64,000 bases of DNA from Helopsaltes ochotensis (lineage: Eukaryota; Chordata; Aves; Passeriformes; Locustellidae). The stretch spans positions 1 through 64,000 of the forward strand of contig VXBM01001016.1 of NCBI GenBank assembly GCA_013400155.1. The letters run 5' to 3'. Both the position numbers and the translations under genes were made by a program. The notes under the pieces were generated by a model that was given only the letters and a program-made list of their open reading frames with translations, had not been told where the DNA came from and ran no database searches. Shown here one piece after another: positions 50,401 through 61,003 of the stretch (position 1 is its first letter; every line of letters starts with the position of its first letter).

Positions 50401-51358
50401 TCTCTGAAGTGTTTATTAAGGAAATATATGAAGGATTTGGGTATGGAAATGGGGCAAACAGTCGCAGAAGTACTTTGTGTGTAGTCTTAGATGTCAGATT
50501 AAAGCTGCATAACAATTAGTTCTAAGTAGCAAAGAACACAAATAATGTAATTTCTCTTGTGTATTATTACATTTCATGCCCACTTCCGTGCAGTGAATTC
50601 TAATTTTTTGAAAAATTAGTGCCAGGTCTGCAGGGGTAATGATAAAATACTCTTGCCAGAGCATCTGTAGAGGAAAAACATTTAACTGCATTTTATGTGT
50701 TTTGCAGACAAAAGACTTGACAGATACCTTGATAGATAATATGTCATCTTTGACCAGCCGTCCTATCAACCAAGCTCAAGTTGCATCTTCAAACAGCTTC
50801 TCTTCTGTTCCTTCTATGGGTGTTGGAATGGGATTTTCATCACCCATTGACAGCACAAAGAGAAATATGACAAACGGACTAAATACAAATATGGGGTTTC
50901 AAACTGCTGGATTCGCTATGGGAGCAGGTCTTGCTACTCAGAATTTCTTCAGTGGTCCAAGTGCAACAGGAGCAACCAAGATGAACATTGTGCCACCTGC
51001 CAATATGCCAAATTACAGTCCTATGAACGCTGCATCTGCAGTCTCTCCGCTGACTCAACAGAACAAACCCCCAGATATGTCTGCTTTAGATAATCTCTTT
51101 GGTCCTCAAAAACCCAAAGTTAGCATGAAGCAGTTGGCTCAACAGAAATCGAGTCAGTGGGTTAATCAGTTTGTGCCACCGCCGGGGTCCCCGAACGCGA
51201 GCAATGCAGCCTTGGGAGCTCAGATGAACATGATAGCACAGCCAGGTTTTGGGATACAGGGTAATCCTTTCTTTTCTCCTCAGAACTTCGCACAACCAGC
51301 AAACACAATGACAAACAGCAGCTCAGCTAGCAATGACTTAAAAGATCTTTTTGGGTAA
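26409..51358 (+). CDS. SCYL2: SCYL2, SCY1-like pseudokinase 2 (CVAK104)
   Basis: SCYL2 (CVAK104) binds clathrin and AP-2 and acts in trans-Golgi/endosome traffic. Coding exons: 26409-26585, 30195-30352, 34200-34344, 34989-35138, 35737-35958, 36801-36917, 38270-38395, 39887-40063, 43389-43511, 44764-44877, 45325-45457, 47241-47359, 47978-48078, 48625-48691, 48814-48900, 50019-50138, 50708-51358. All GT-AG and in phase: 928 codons plus TAA (human 929 as I recall). Exon one begins at 26382 with 27 bases of 5' UTR. The kinase-like domain (about 32-325) has lost key residues: F64 sits where the VAIK Lys should be, HGN (176-178) replaces HRD, and GFD (196-198) replaces DFG; APE (234-236) remains. 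HEAT-type helices follow, then a charged helix (EEKQKLAKEQEQAQK, about 677) and a Q/N/S-rich tail with NPF (898-900) and final DLKDLFG. Confidence 0.98.
27490..27875 (-). pseudogene. Coding-like decayed stretch, unknown origin
   Basis: On the minus strand one frame is open from 27875 to 27657 (includes IQLMLVKVYRDIAGPHGAPELKF with low-complexity-free composition). A second frame, open from 27709 to 27491, takes over (includes YSVKYTVKETCYNSPDPKD). Together they look like a single reading frame broken by one frameshift near 27660-27705. Lower coordinates to about 27270 continue with charged codons and more stops. I do not recognise the protein; it could be a processed pseudogene, a mobile-element remnant, or chance. 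Confidence 0.3.
28790..28950 (+). other. GC-richer unassigned segment in SCYL2 intron 2
   Basis: This segment is less AT-rich than its surroundings and is open in one frame from 28810 (LSQLVKDVEHKLCSLLPGAG). The composition suggests an old inserted sequence, possibly a repeat or retrocopy. No splice sites or family motif confirm this. Confidence 0.2.
30353..34199 (+). other. SCYL2: SCYL2 intron 3
   Basis: A 3.8-kb intron containing the CR1 fragment at 30965-31065 and a C-rich tract near 30492-30510. I see no other recognisable feature. Confidence 0.8.
30965..31065 (+). mobile_element. CR1 3'-end fragment
   Basis: The text gatgggggttggactacatg, then atttccagaagtgctttcta and cccagccattctgtgatcc, is the standard CR1 3' end in plus orientation. 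Only about 100 bases remain. It lies in SCYL2 intron 3, sense to the gene. Confidence 0.9.
40064..43388 (+). other. SCYL2: SCYL2 intron 9
   Basis: A 3.3-kb AT-rich intron with a short gaatgaatgaatg and tgtgtgtgtgtg microsatellite pair at about 42270-42296. A short catctagttcaacc stretch near 42572 recalls CR1 but is too short to call. Nothing else is recognised. Confidence 0.75.
45458..47240 (+). other. SCYL2: SCYL2 intron 12
   Basis: A 1.8-kb intron whose middle (about 45640-46900) is less AT-rich than its neighbours. Its minus strand is open for 133 codons at 45811-46212. No splice sites, domain motif or repeat family was recognised, so an old decayed insertion is possible but unproven. 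Confidence 0.6.
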
Positions 51359-54300
51359 AATGTTTTGTTTTCTTCGTTTAAAGATTGGTGAAATTTGGAT
51401 CATGGGTAAGCTGATTAACATCTTGTTTTGATTAATAAAAGCATGACTTGGGGAAACTTTCAACCCAGCAAAGTAAAGGCTTTTTGGACTGGAAAAAAAG
51501 GCTGATGTTTGATTCACCTGTACTGCAGTGGAATTGTGTAAGTGCAAAGTCATCTTACATGCTAAAGATTTCCTGTCTCTTTACCAACATGAGAGTGCTG
51601 AAGGTAGGATGCATATATTCAACTGAAAAAGAAGTATATCGAAATTATTTAGAGGTGAACTCAGTCAATGCCTATGAAATTTCCTACAAAATTTTGTTTC
51701 TTAAGTTCAGCAAAAATCCTTAGGGGATAATGATGCTATTGGATGCAAACCTGGAGCATTACTCACCTTGCCTGAATTTGTCTCAAGCTGTCATTTTTTT
51801 TCAGTGGCAGTTTGAAAAAAGAAAATTCTTACTCTAGCCCAAAAATTTTGATAGCCGAATTATAGCGAGGACTCTAACCAATAACTGTGGGCGAGACTAA
51901 GAAGGGAGCATATTTTGACTTTCTTCTCTCATGCAAGCTAATGTAATGAATGTGGTAGTAAACTATAACAAGATTCATCAGGCGTAAGAAGTTGTTCTAA
52001 AATTTGGTTGAAGTTCGAGACAGTCTGAGAACACTGCTTCAAAGGTCATGCTGGTTTACAATGTCTTTTATAATGCCAGATCCTTGTCACAAGCCCCATA
52101 GCAAAAGCAACATACCACTTAAGCAGGATTTTAAAATACATGTGGTGATTTCATCACATTTACTATATGTTCCGTTGTTTTAGCTAATATGATACTGCTT
52201 CTAACTGATGTGAAAAAAAATTGTAGTTACGGAAACTCACAAAATGAATGTAAATGTAAAATTCACATGTTGACCTCCCCAACTGTGTAACTAAATGCAC
52301 GTTGTATAGTTACACAGAAACATCCTGAATAATTAATAATTTTTGGCTCAATTGAGATGATGAAAAAGGATCGCCTTATACAATTTGCACAAGGTTGTGT
52401 GAAGAAGCAGACTGCCATAAATTGCCTTGACTAGAATGAACTATTTCATTTTAATTTTGGTTTAAATCAAGACCTTATGAAGGATAGATTGACATGAAGT
52501 GATTTCTCAAGTATGGATTTGTAAGCTCTAGAGTGTATGATAAATACACAGGTATTTCAGATCCTTTTTATTGTATTACTCTAAATTCAATAAAGGTCTC
52601 TAGAAGTCCAAATAGTAGTTTCTTCTACTTCCAGAAGGTGAATGTTCAGCTTGCCCATGGTGAAATCTCTGCTCTGTCAGATATGACTGTTGGGTTTTAA
52701 CTTTTTTTTCCTAAGAATTTCAAGAGCTTTCTTACCTAATATTTTGAAGACTATAATGGTTCTTTTGAGAAGGAAATAACTAGTTACCTTTTTTATGGAA
52801 AGCCTACTTGCTTAATTTTTCAAAGCCTTTCACTGAAGAGACTCTTCTTTCTTTTGCTGCTTAAGAAACCAAAGGGCCTTATGCTGTAAATACGACTTGT
52901 ATTTTGTTATACTTCCACAGTTCTGAGCGGTGATAGCATTAAGCATATTTCTTAAAGAATCCTTTATGTATTATAGCTGCTGCATTCGTCCTATTATTTT
53001 AAAATACCTGGGACCAATAACTTTGTGGTCTAGAAAACAATACCTAATACATTGTGATGCATATGTGCTGTTAATATTGATGGTAAGCACTGTAGGTTAT
53101 GTTAAAATATCCATGTATATTTAGGTACAACTCTTGAACTATTTAAGTTCATTTACAGTTGCTGGCACTCTATACTCTCAATCACACTAATGTCTTCTTT
53201 TATGTCAACTCTTGGAAGCTGTGTTTTGTTAGGGTAACCTAAGGCAAGCTTTTGATGAATTACTTGAATCTGTATTCCTCTAAATTATTTGGAAAGTAAG
53301 TTTATATTAAAAACATCATCTCATAGGTCTTTACAATGTATTAAATTATTAATATCCGTGGCAAAGCAGTCTTAAAAGTCAGTGTCCTGATCTGGGGTTT
53401 CAGTCACTGATCTCTCTGGACTGGGAGCTTTTCAGAACTGGATTTAGTTTAATCTTTTGCAGGGAAAGTTAAGTGAAAAAAAATTGATCTGACTTCCTAA
53501 ACTGTGTGGTTTGGGGTATGTGCTTTTGGCATGGGCTCTACTGGAACATAATCTATTTGTAAGAACAAAGTAAAAAAAATCCTATAGGTTCAAATTAAAA
53601 GAGGCTCTTTTATGAAGTGGTAATGCAATGGAATAAGGTCTTTATCTGACTTTTCAGTAGGACTTTTTTCCATTTATATTTGAGAACATAACTTTGATTT
53701 CTCTTGTTTGCTGCAATTTTCAGAATGTCCGGAGTAGAAGAACAACAAAGAAAACGGAAAAGGGTGTTCATAAAAGCTCTAACAAAAGCTCCCAGTTATT
53801 TAAAAATTTAAATAAATATATATAACTGTATTTAAAAATAGTGAGTCCAATCCCTTTTCCACATAGATGCTTCCTGCTTAATGTGTCAGGAAACTCAGTG
53901 TGTTTGAAGTTCTCAAATTATTTCTTCTTAAAGGAGAAAGGACTTGCAAGAGGTAAGTCACCATGGCCATGTGCCACTTGGCTCCTGCTACAGTAGTTTG
54001 TCTTTGGGAAGCCTTGGCCACTGATCACTCCATTTACAAGGCATCATCCTAAGCTGAGGCCCTGCAAGAGGCTGGAAGGCTTGTTTTGTGCCCAGAGTGA
54101 ATTGTTTGAGAGCAGCAATTGTGCTTCACATTCAAGTTGTTTTTTTGGGAAAGACAAAGGGAAAGGGACAATATTACAAAATGTGGGTATTCCAGGAGCC
54201 TCCTGTGGCTGAACTTGGATGGAAAGCAGTGCTACATCTAGCTTAGCTAGCAGAGGGTCTGCCTAGTCCTCATGTAGAGTAAGATGGAGAACACAGGTTT

Positions 54301-56590
54301 GAAACTGGTACCCGATTAAGAAACTACAGATGCTGTTAATGAAATAGTAACCTGGCAAAAAGTTATTCTTTACAATGCCTTGAGGAAGACTGTAAATTAC
54401 ACTAAATTTCTGCCCTTCATATCCAACCTCATTTAAAGGAAAAAATGTGAAAACCCGTCAGGTTATATCAGGTTATATCATCACAGCACCCACTGTGCAC
54501 CCAATGTGCTCACTCACTGTGAGCATATCTTCGATTCTGCTGTGGAAAGGAGAACAGGATCTGGGCTGAAGTGCCCAGCCCATCTGGTTTACATTCGTGA
54601 AGGGGAGCTAAAGGGAAGGGAGTAAGTTCCTGTTCTTTAAGTGATTCATCTATATTTTATTTACTATAATAGGAGAAGCTAAGTGAAAATAGCTGCACGT
54701 CTTACATCAGTTGTGCTTTGACTGCTCTGGTTTATGTTAAATGAACATGACTGCACCAGGACAACAATGTTTTCCATATTAGAACTCTTGGTTCTTTCTG
54801 GATTTAAATATGAAAGTGTCTGAAGCATCCTCTCAAAACTCAGTCATAGAAAGCAAACTAATCCTGCTAGAGGGAAGGATTGTATTAAAGAGGCTTGAAA
54901 AACCTCTATTTTGGCTGATGGAAAACCTTAAAACTATTGAGTTTCAGATTATCTTAGAAACCCCTAGTTCTGGCTCTTGAGAGAAACTGGGAATTAAATG
55001 GCACAGGTGTCAATCTTCTGTTCCTTTTCATCACACAAATGCTGTGAATAATGCACAGAACAGCCCTTGGAACCTGCTTATGCAGGAGGGCAGCAGTATC
55101 AGAGGAGTCTTTTGAGAGGTAAAGGAATCTGTCAATTATTTGGGATATGGGGAGAAAAGTTTTACTGGGAGCATGGGCAGAATGCCCTAGTTTGTTTTAA
55201 TGAAGATACCGTGTTCTCCTCACTGTGAATAAGAAATGTTGTGGGGAAGTTGTGGCCTTACTCAACTTGGTGTTGAGTACCCCAAGTAAAAGGCTGAATT
55301 TTTGGATGTGTAGATGCACAACATTTCAAGCCTTATTCTTTAAAACTTTCCTTTTCTGTTTTGTCTTTTTAGCAACAACTGGTTCACATTTGTGTGGAAC
55401 CTTAACAAATACCCCATTGCCTTTTTAAGTCAGAAAAATGTATATTGACTTTTGTATTATAACCCCTGTTGTAATGTTACCTGTGTCTGTAGATAAGTGT
55501 GGTTGTATTCTAGATTATAGGATTTTTAGATTTTTCAGTTCAACTGCACCAAAAAAACCCAGAGACTAAATAAGAAGTTAGATTTGAATCAAATTCAATA
55601 AAGCTTCCATACAGACTAAGAATTATATGATACTTGTGTTATCTATTATAAATAATACATGCTTAGTTTGCCTGCATCTGTGTGACTTAAGCAGAAAAGG
55701 AAAGCTTTTTAAACATAAGTTTATGAACACTGGATCTTGCATTATTGGATCTTGCATTACAATGAAGTTTTTGGATTGATTAAGGTTTTTTATTGGGGTT
55801 GGGTGGGATATTGCTGATTTGTGCCATTTCCAATGAAAGAAGCATAAGGAGGAGGAGTACAGAAAAGAAAATACTCTGTTGTATATGTAACCTTTATTTT
55901 TCTTCATTAAGAGATATGCTGCATTTTATATATTCATTGTGAACTTTACCTTTGGAAATCTATGAGGAAACCTACCTGGAGAATTTCAGACGTATTACCT
56001 GATTTTCAAGTGAGGTTCTGCCTTGTACCTTACCTTCCATTAGGTTTTGACTGCTTTGCAAGAAGATTACACAAGGCAGTAAAAATACACCAAATCCTCT
56101 TGCCTTTCAGGCCTCACCTTTGTATCAACATAACAAATAAGCCCTGAAGTTGTATTGTCTTTAAGTTCTCTGAAACAGGTCTAACTGCTGTACAGATTTC
56201 TGAGATGAAGCTGTAAATCAAAATGTGTTATAGTGAACTCAGGCCTTGTGCAAGATATTTAATACTTGTTTATTTGTCTAATTGTACAGTCTCTGTACTA
56301 GTGGCAGTTTTATGTTCTGATTGTAAAACATTAAAATTCTCATGAGATTTATAAAGCGATATTGTTGTGTCAGCTGTGATTCATAAATAGAACTGTCATG
56401 GCATGGCATTAGTGTATATCTGGTTTATGGGACAGCTGTTCAAAACCAAAATTATTCTTGTATCAACTAGTAGATCAGTTACTTTAAAGCTATGTAAAAG
56501 GTACAATGACAGTTTTGAGAAATGCACATCACTTTGTACTCTGAATTAGCTTGAGTATGGAAATAAATGAACTTTTCATATTTTCACATT
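51359..56590 (+). other. SCYL2: SCYL2 3' UTR and flank, several poly(A) signals
   Basis: AATAAA hexamers lie at 51434-51439, 52589-52594, 55597-55602 and 56562-56567. Any could end SCYL2 transcripts, giving 3' UTRs from about 0.1 to 5.2 kb; the second (about 1.25 kb) is the most ordinary choice. The whole stretch is AT-rich with no conserved frame. A 15-bp tandem duplication sits at 55731-55760. Sequence alone cannot say how far the UTR runs. Confidence 0.5.
55731..55760. repeat. 15-bp tandem duplication
   Basis: tggatcttgcattat is followed directly by tggatcttgcattac, 14 of 15 bases identical. Confidence 0.9.
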
Positions 56591-58921
56591 GGAAGATATT
56601 TTTATTGATAATTTTCATTAAATTAACTAATACTTCTGCAGAAAACTTTTTCCCTGTACATTTTGTTTGAAATTCATTTTATCCCATGTACTTTTGCATT
56701 CATTTCTTAGAGATTGCTGTCCAGATGTTTGTAAGATGTCACCACATATTGCCTTCATGCAGTGGATAAAAGTTCTGGGGAAACACTGCCACACTAGATG
56801 CCTCTAAAATTAGCATTTACTTTTCTGATGACACATAGTGATCTCAATTTGCATTTCCACAGTTCATTGACCCAGAAACCAGCCCTTTCTCTAAACCTGA
56901 GGTTCAAGATACGCTGCTTTGTCAGGTTAGAGTTTGCCAGCACTCTGAAGGATTGTAGTTCTCAGATTTTTGTATGGTATAAATTGTTCGAGTACAAGAC
57001 ATCTGACATACAAGACATCTAAATCTGATCTGATTAGAAGCATCATTGTTGGCCAGAGATGGTGTGGGATGAGAGAGTAAAAGAACAAAAAGATAGATTA
57101 GGTGAAGATGGAAAGGTAGCATCAGGTGGCTTCAGTTCTCTCTTCATTTTCACTTGATGAGGAGGACAGCAGCTCCTTTCCTTCCACAGCTGTATCCATC
57201 GAGTGAGCACATTCCTGCCATAGGCCAGCCCCTGCTGAGAAAATGCCTGTCTTAATTTGCTCAGCTAATCACAGTCCTGATCTGACTGGTATATCCTTCA
57301 CCTTGGTAATGTTCTCTTTGTCTCTCCATTTCTGGATATTGGTAGGATCCATAACTCCACCTGTTTCTTAAGCAAGGAGGTTGCAAGTGCTGAAATCCAG
57401 ATGTTCTGGGTTTGTTGTGGAGTAAAGTTGACATCTTTATAAACTCGTTCATGAATCCAGATAGCCTAAATCTTCAAACAGCAGAGCTGGTTTCTCTTTG
57501 CCTGGAATCCTTTGATATTGGCAGCTAATTGTCTGTATTTTGTCACTTAAATATCTCTAGTCCAACCTTTGGATTTGTCATACACCTGAACTTTACATTA
57601 ACCTTTTTTATATCAGCATTTTTAGAGCTGTGTTACCAGCTGAAGGCCACTGCAGTTGCTCAGTAGTTTGGAAAATGGTTCATAAGGTAACAAGGTGAAT
57701 TCTGACTTCCTGTGCCAAACTGACAAAGCAGGAATTCAGTTTATCCTCTTACCCATGCACAAACCCAAGAGCAGCTCAATAAATACTCGTTATTCAAGCT
57801 CTGAAGTAATTTACTAAGTATTCTAGACATAAAATTTAAACTCTAGACTTTTAATTTTTTTTTTCTCCTATGTAGGACACCTGCCTATGAACTGTACTAT
57901 TACGGTTCACCTTTTGCACAGCATCTAAAGACTAGGTTTTACACTCTCCTGCAATAATTAGCCAAATAATCAAAGAAGAACCCCTGTTTGTGACTGCATC
58001 AATGAAAACATTGATATCTTTTATCTGAGAACCAAGGGGTTTGGTAGCTGAAGTTATGATGCAAGCAGCCGTTGTTCATGTCAGTCTCTGTGTCTCCTTG
58101 ATGCAAACTAATACTTCTAAGAGTAAACAAAATCAAAGCCTTGAAGAGCTTGCTTTCCAGCAGGTGACTTTTGAACCTAACCACACAGAAGAATAACTGC
58201 TTATTTTCTGTACAGAAAAATATCATAGCAGAGAACTAAAAAAACTAGAATTGTAATTCCTGCTGTTGCCATGCAGATGAAATAAACACTTAGAGCACCA
58301 AAGCTGTGAATAAGCATCTTAGCCAATGTCACAGGAGTGACTTAAAATATTGCAAATAAGAAAAGTGATAATGAAGCAATCAAATGCCTCTGCAATTACA
58401 GCAGTAAATTTCATTTGAAGAATCTATCCTAACTTGGCGCCAGATAGATATTTTTATTATTTTTATTTTTTAAGAATTTCTAAAAATAATCGTGTCTTAC
58501 AATGACTGTGACTTACAGTGATTGCATCTCAGAAAACCAAAGCAGGAGAATCAGGAAAAAATAAAATTAGACTAGAATATAATTTCCATACTTTCATTCT
58601 TAAATGGGAACTTCAATTGTAGACCTTCCTCAAATAGCCTTATGCTACAAACCCTGGCTTTACTTGGCTACAAAATAGGAAAAAAAATAGAAGTATTTGT
58701 AGAACTATATACAATTTTGATGCAAGCTGTGCTTAAGTTCTTCATCTGTTCTATAAAACTAGTGGCAGAAGTATTTTCTGTGTGGTTTTCTGATTTGATA
58801 GATACTAAATGTCATTTCTGCAATTGATTTCAGTACAACGTACTAACATTTTCATCACTATTCTGTGCAGGATTAAGTTACTGCTTATCTGTTCTTTTTA
58901 TTATCTGGCAAACAGGAAGCT

Positions 58922-58988
58922 ATTTTTTTTTTTTGGTTGGTTGGTTGGTTAGTTTTGGGGTTTTTGGGGTTTTTTTTGGGGTTTTTTT
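58922..58988. repeat. T/G-rich low-complexity tract with repeated G4 runs
   Basis: A T run is followed by four ggtt units and then three GGGG blocks separated by T runs (agttttggggtttttggggt and onward). Three G4 blocks plus neighbouring GG doublets give some G-quadruplex potential on the plus strand. Confidence 0.85.
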
Positions 58989-60963
58989 GCAGTTTGATTG
59001 TCCTTTATTGGTTTTATGTTTCCTAAAGAATTCATTGCTTGAATCTTACTGATTTACAACTGCTACAATTAGAAGATTTGCAGGGAAATAGCAAACATCT
59101 CTTGCAATATCCTCATCGCCATATTTTGCAAACTAGAGCCATACAGCTGAAATTCTTTGTTTTAGCAAACATTAAATATTTCTTAAGCTTACCAGATCAT
59201 TAACTGGCTGCTGGGTAGGAGGTGTTTCCTTACTCTATTCATGACATAGATAGGACAAAGCTGTGATTTCCTGCACATTGCAGAGATTAAATAAGTGTGT
59301 CTTAAATTATGTGTGTCTCTTCACACATAATTTCTAAGTTAATGGAGCTCAATCCCATGTATAGCACTTCGTCAGAATTTTCCTTTGGATGACGTGCCTG
59401 CTACTTTTCCAGGCCCTTTTTGGTGAAGCTGTTTCTTGCATCTACTTTCTGATTTTTTCCTGGATTTTGTGCCTCAATTTTGTGCTTGTTGCTTTTCAGC
59501 TGGATATTGTTGCTATGCCATGAGGGGCTGCAGAAGGGAACCTAACATGAGGCTCTGCATCTCGGCTTGATGGTCCAGCTCTGGCAAACCAACGGAGTGG
59601 GCTGAGGAGTGGGCATCTGTTTCCCTTGTTACCAATCCACAGGCAGTGTGAGCCTGAAGTAGAAATGTTGAAAGCAGCTGCAGGTGAGTGATCCAAAGCA
59701 TTACTGAATCCAGATGTCAGAGTGATACAGCTACCCTTCAGTGCAGAGAGGCAGAGTTCAGGGAACTGCTGAGGGAAAAAAAAAAAAAAAAAGGAAGGAC
59801 AGAGGAAACTGTCATCTGCAAAATGCCAGAATATCTAGTGCCTGCCCTGCAGGGTTGGACCTATTTTCTTTGAAATTGTATCTCCTGCCCACCTGCTCTC
59901 TTCAATTCACTGTGCAGGGAGTGCTGGTGGATGCTGTTTCATGGAAGAGCCTAACTGGTCCCAACAACTGCTGCTGCTGCTGATGGGCAGCTGTTTGAGC
60001 TCTGATTTAATCTAGTCTTAACACTCTTACTGGAATGTTTCACTTCTCTGTCTTTGTTTTTTGTTGAAAATGACTGCTTTGTTAAATTGAATGACTGTGA
60101 TTAGGAAGTTGAATAATTCACCTTTTTTTCCCACTCCCTGTTTTGCTGTAGCATACATTTTCTGGTGAAAGGTAGGTCAAATATTCGCTATGTAAATATA
60201 CATAAGGATTAGAGACATTAGAAAGGAGCTTTATTCAATCTGCATGTTTTAAAACAAAACTTATTTGAACTAAAGTAATAGTAATTAAAAGTACTGTCCT
60301 AAACTGTGAGTTACTGGTCGCCACGTCTTTCAAGAAGCTACAGTTGTTTAAGTTCATTTTTCTTCAGTTCTTTTTAATTCAGGCATTTTTAGGGAAGAGG
60401 TTTTGCTTTCTGTGTTGCTCAGTTTCTTAACTTTGAAAAACTAGTGGTTTTAAATTGAAATAGAACTGGTTTCCTTTCCATTCTTTCAAAAGAGCTGCAG
60501 GTGATGTTGTTTAGTCAGTGATTTCAGCTATCTTAGCCATGGAAATACCTTTATGGCAAAAGCATGTGGGTTTTAATTTTTTAATTTATAGATTTTAAGA
60601 GATTTGACATATTTAGTCCTTGTCATCTGTTAAATCTTTGAATATTAGTTTTAATAAATATTTTGCTTAAAAAAATGTTCATCATTTTAAGCTGTCGCAT
60701 GTCAAATTTTAAACAAGAAAAGGTTACATGAAAGATATTCTGGAGCTTATTTTATTCTAACATAACTAAACCCTAACTGCAGTTCAGCATAAATACAACT
60801 CCCCCTTAAAGACAACTTGAGCATTCGTAGATCTTCATCCCTGTTTTTAAGATTAATGTGACTTCTCAGTCATCCTTCTCCCTCATTCCTTCTCAGCCCT
60901 TTGCAACTTCAAACCTGTTGCCCACTTTCAACCCTTGTTTGATGAAAGTGTTATTAAAATACC

Positions 60964-61003
60964 AAATATAAAGATGTATGTTTAAAGATAAAGATGTATG
61001 TTT
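60964..61003. repeat. 20-bp tandem duplication
   Basis: aaatataaagatgtatgttt is followed directly by aaagataaagatgtatgttt, one mismatch in 20. Confidence 0.9.

Noticed and set aside
59490..59700. Possible exon ending gctgcag|gtgagtg
   Set aside because: A donor-like site alone; no acceptor, conserved frame or match to the expected next gene could be found.
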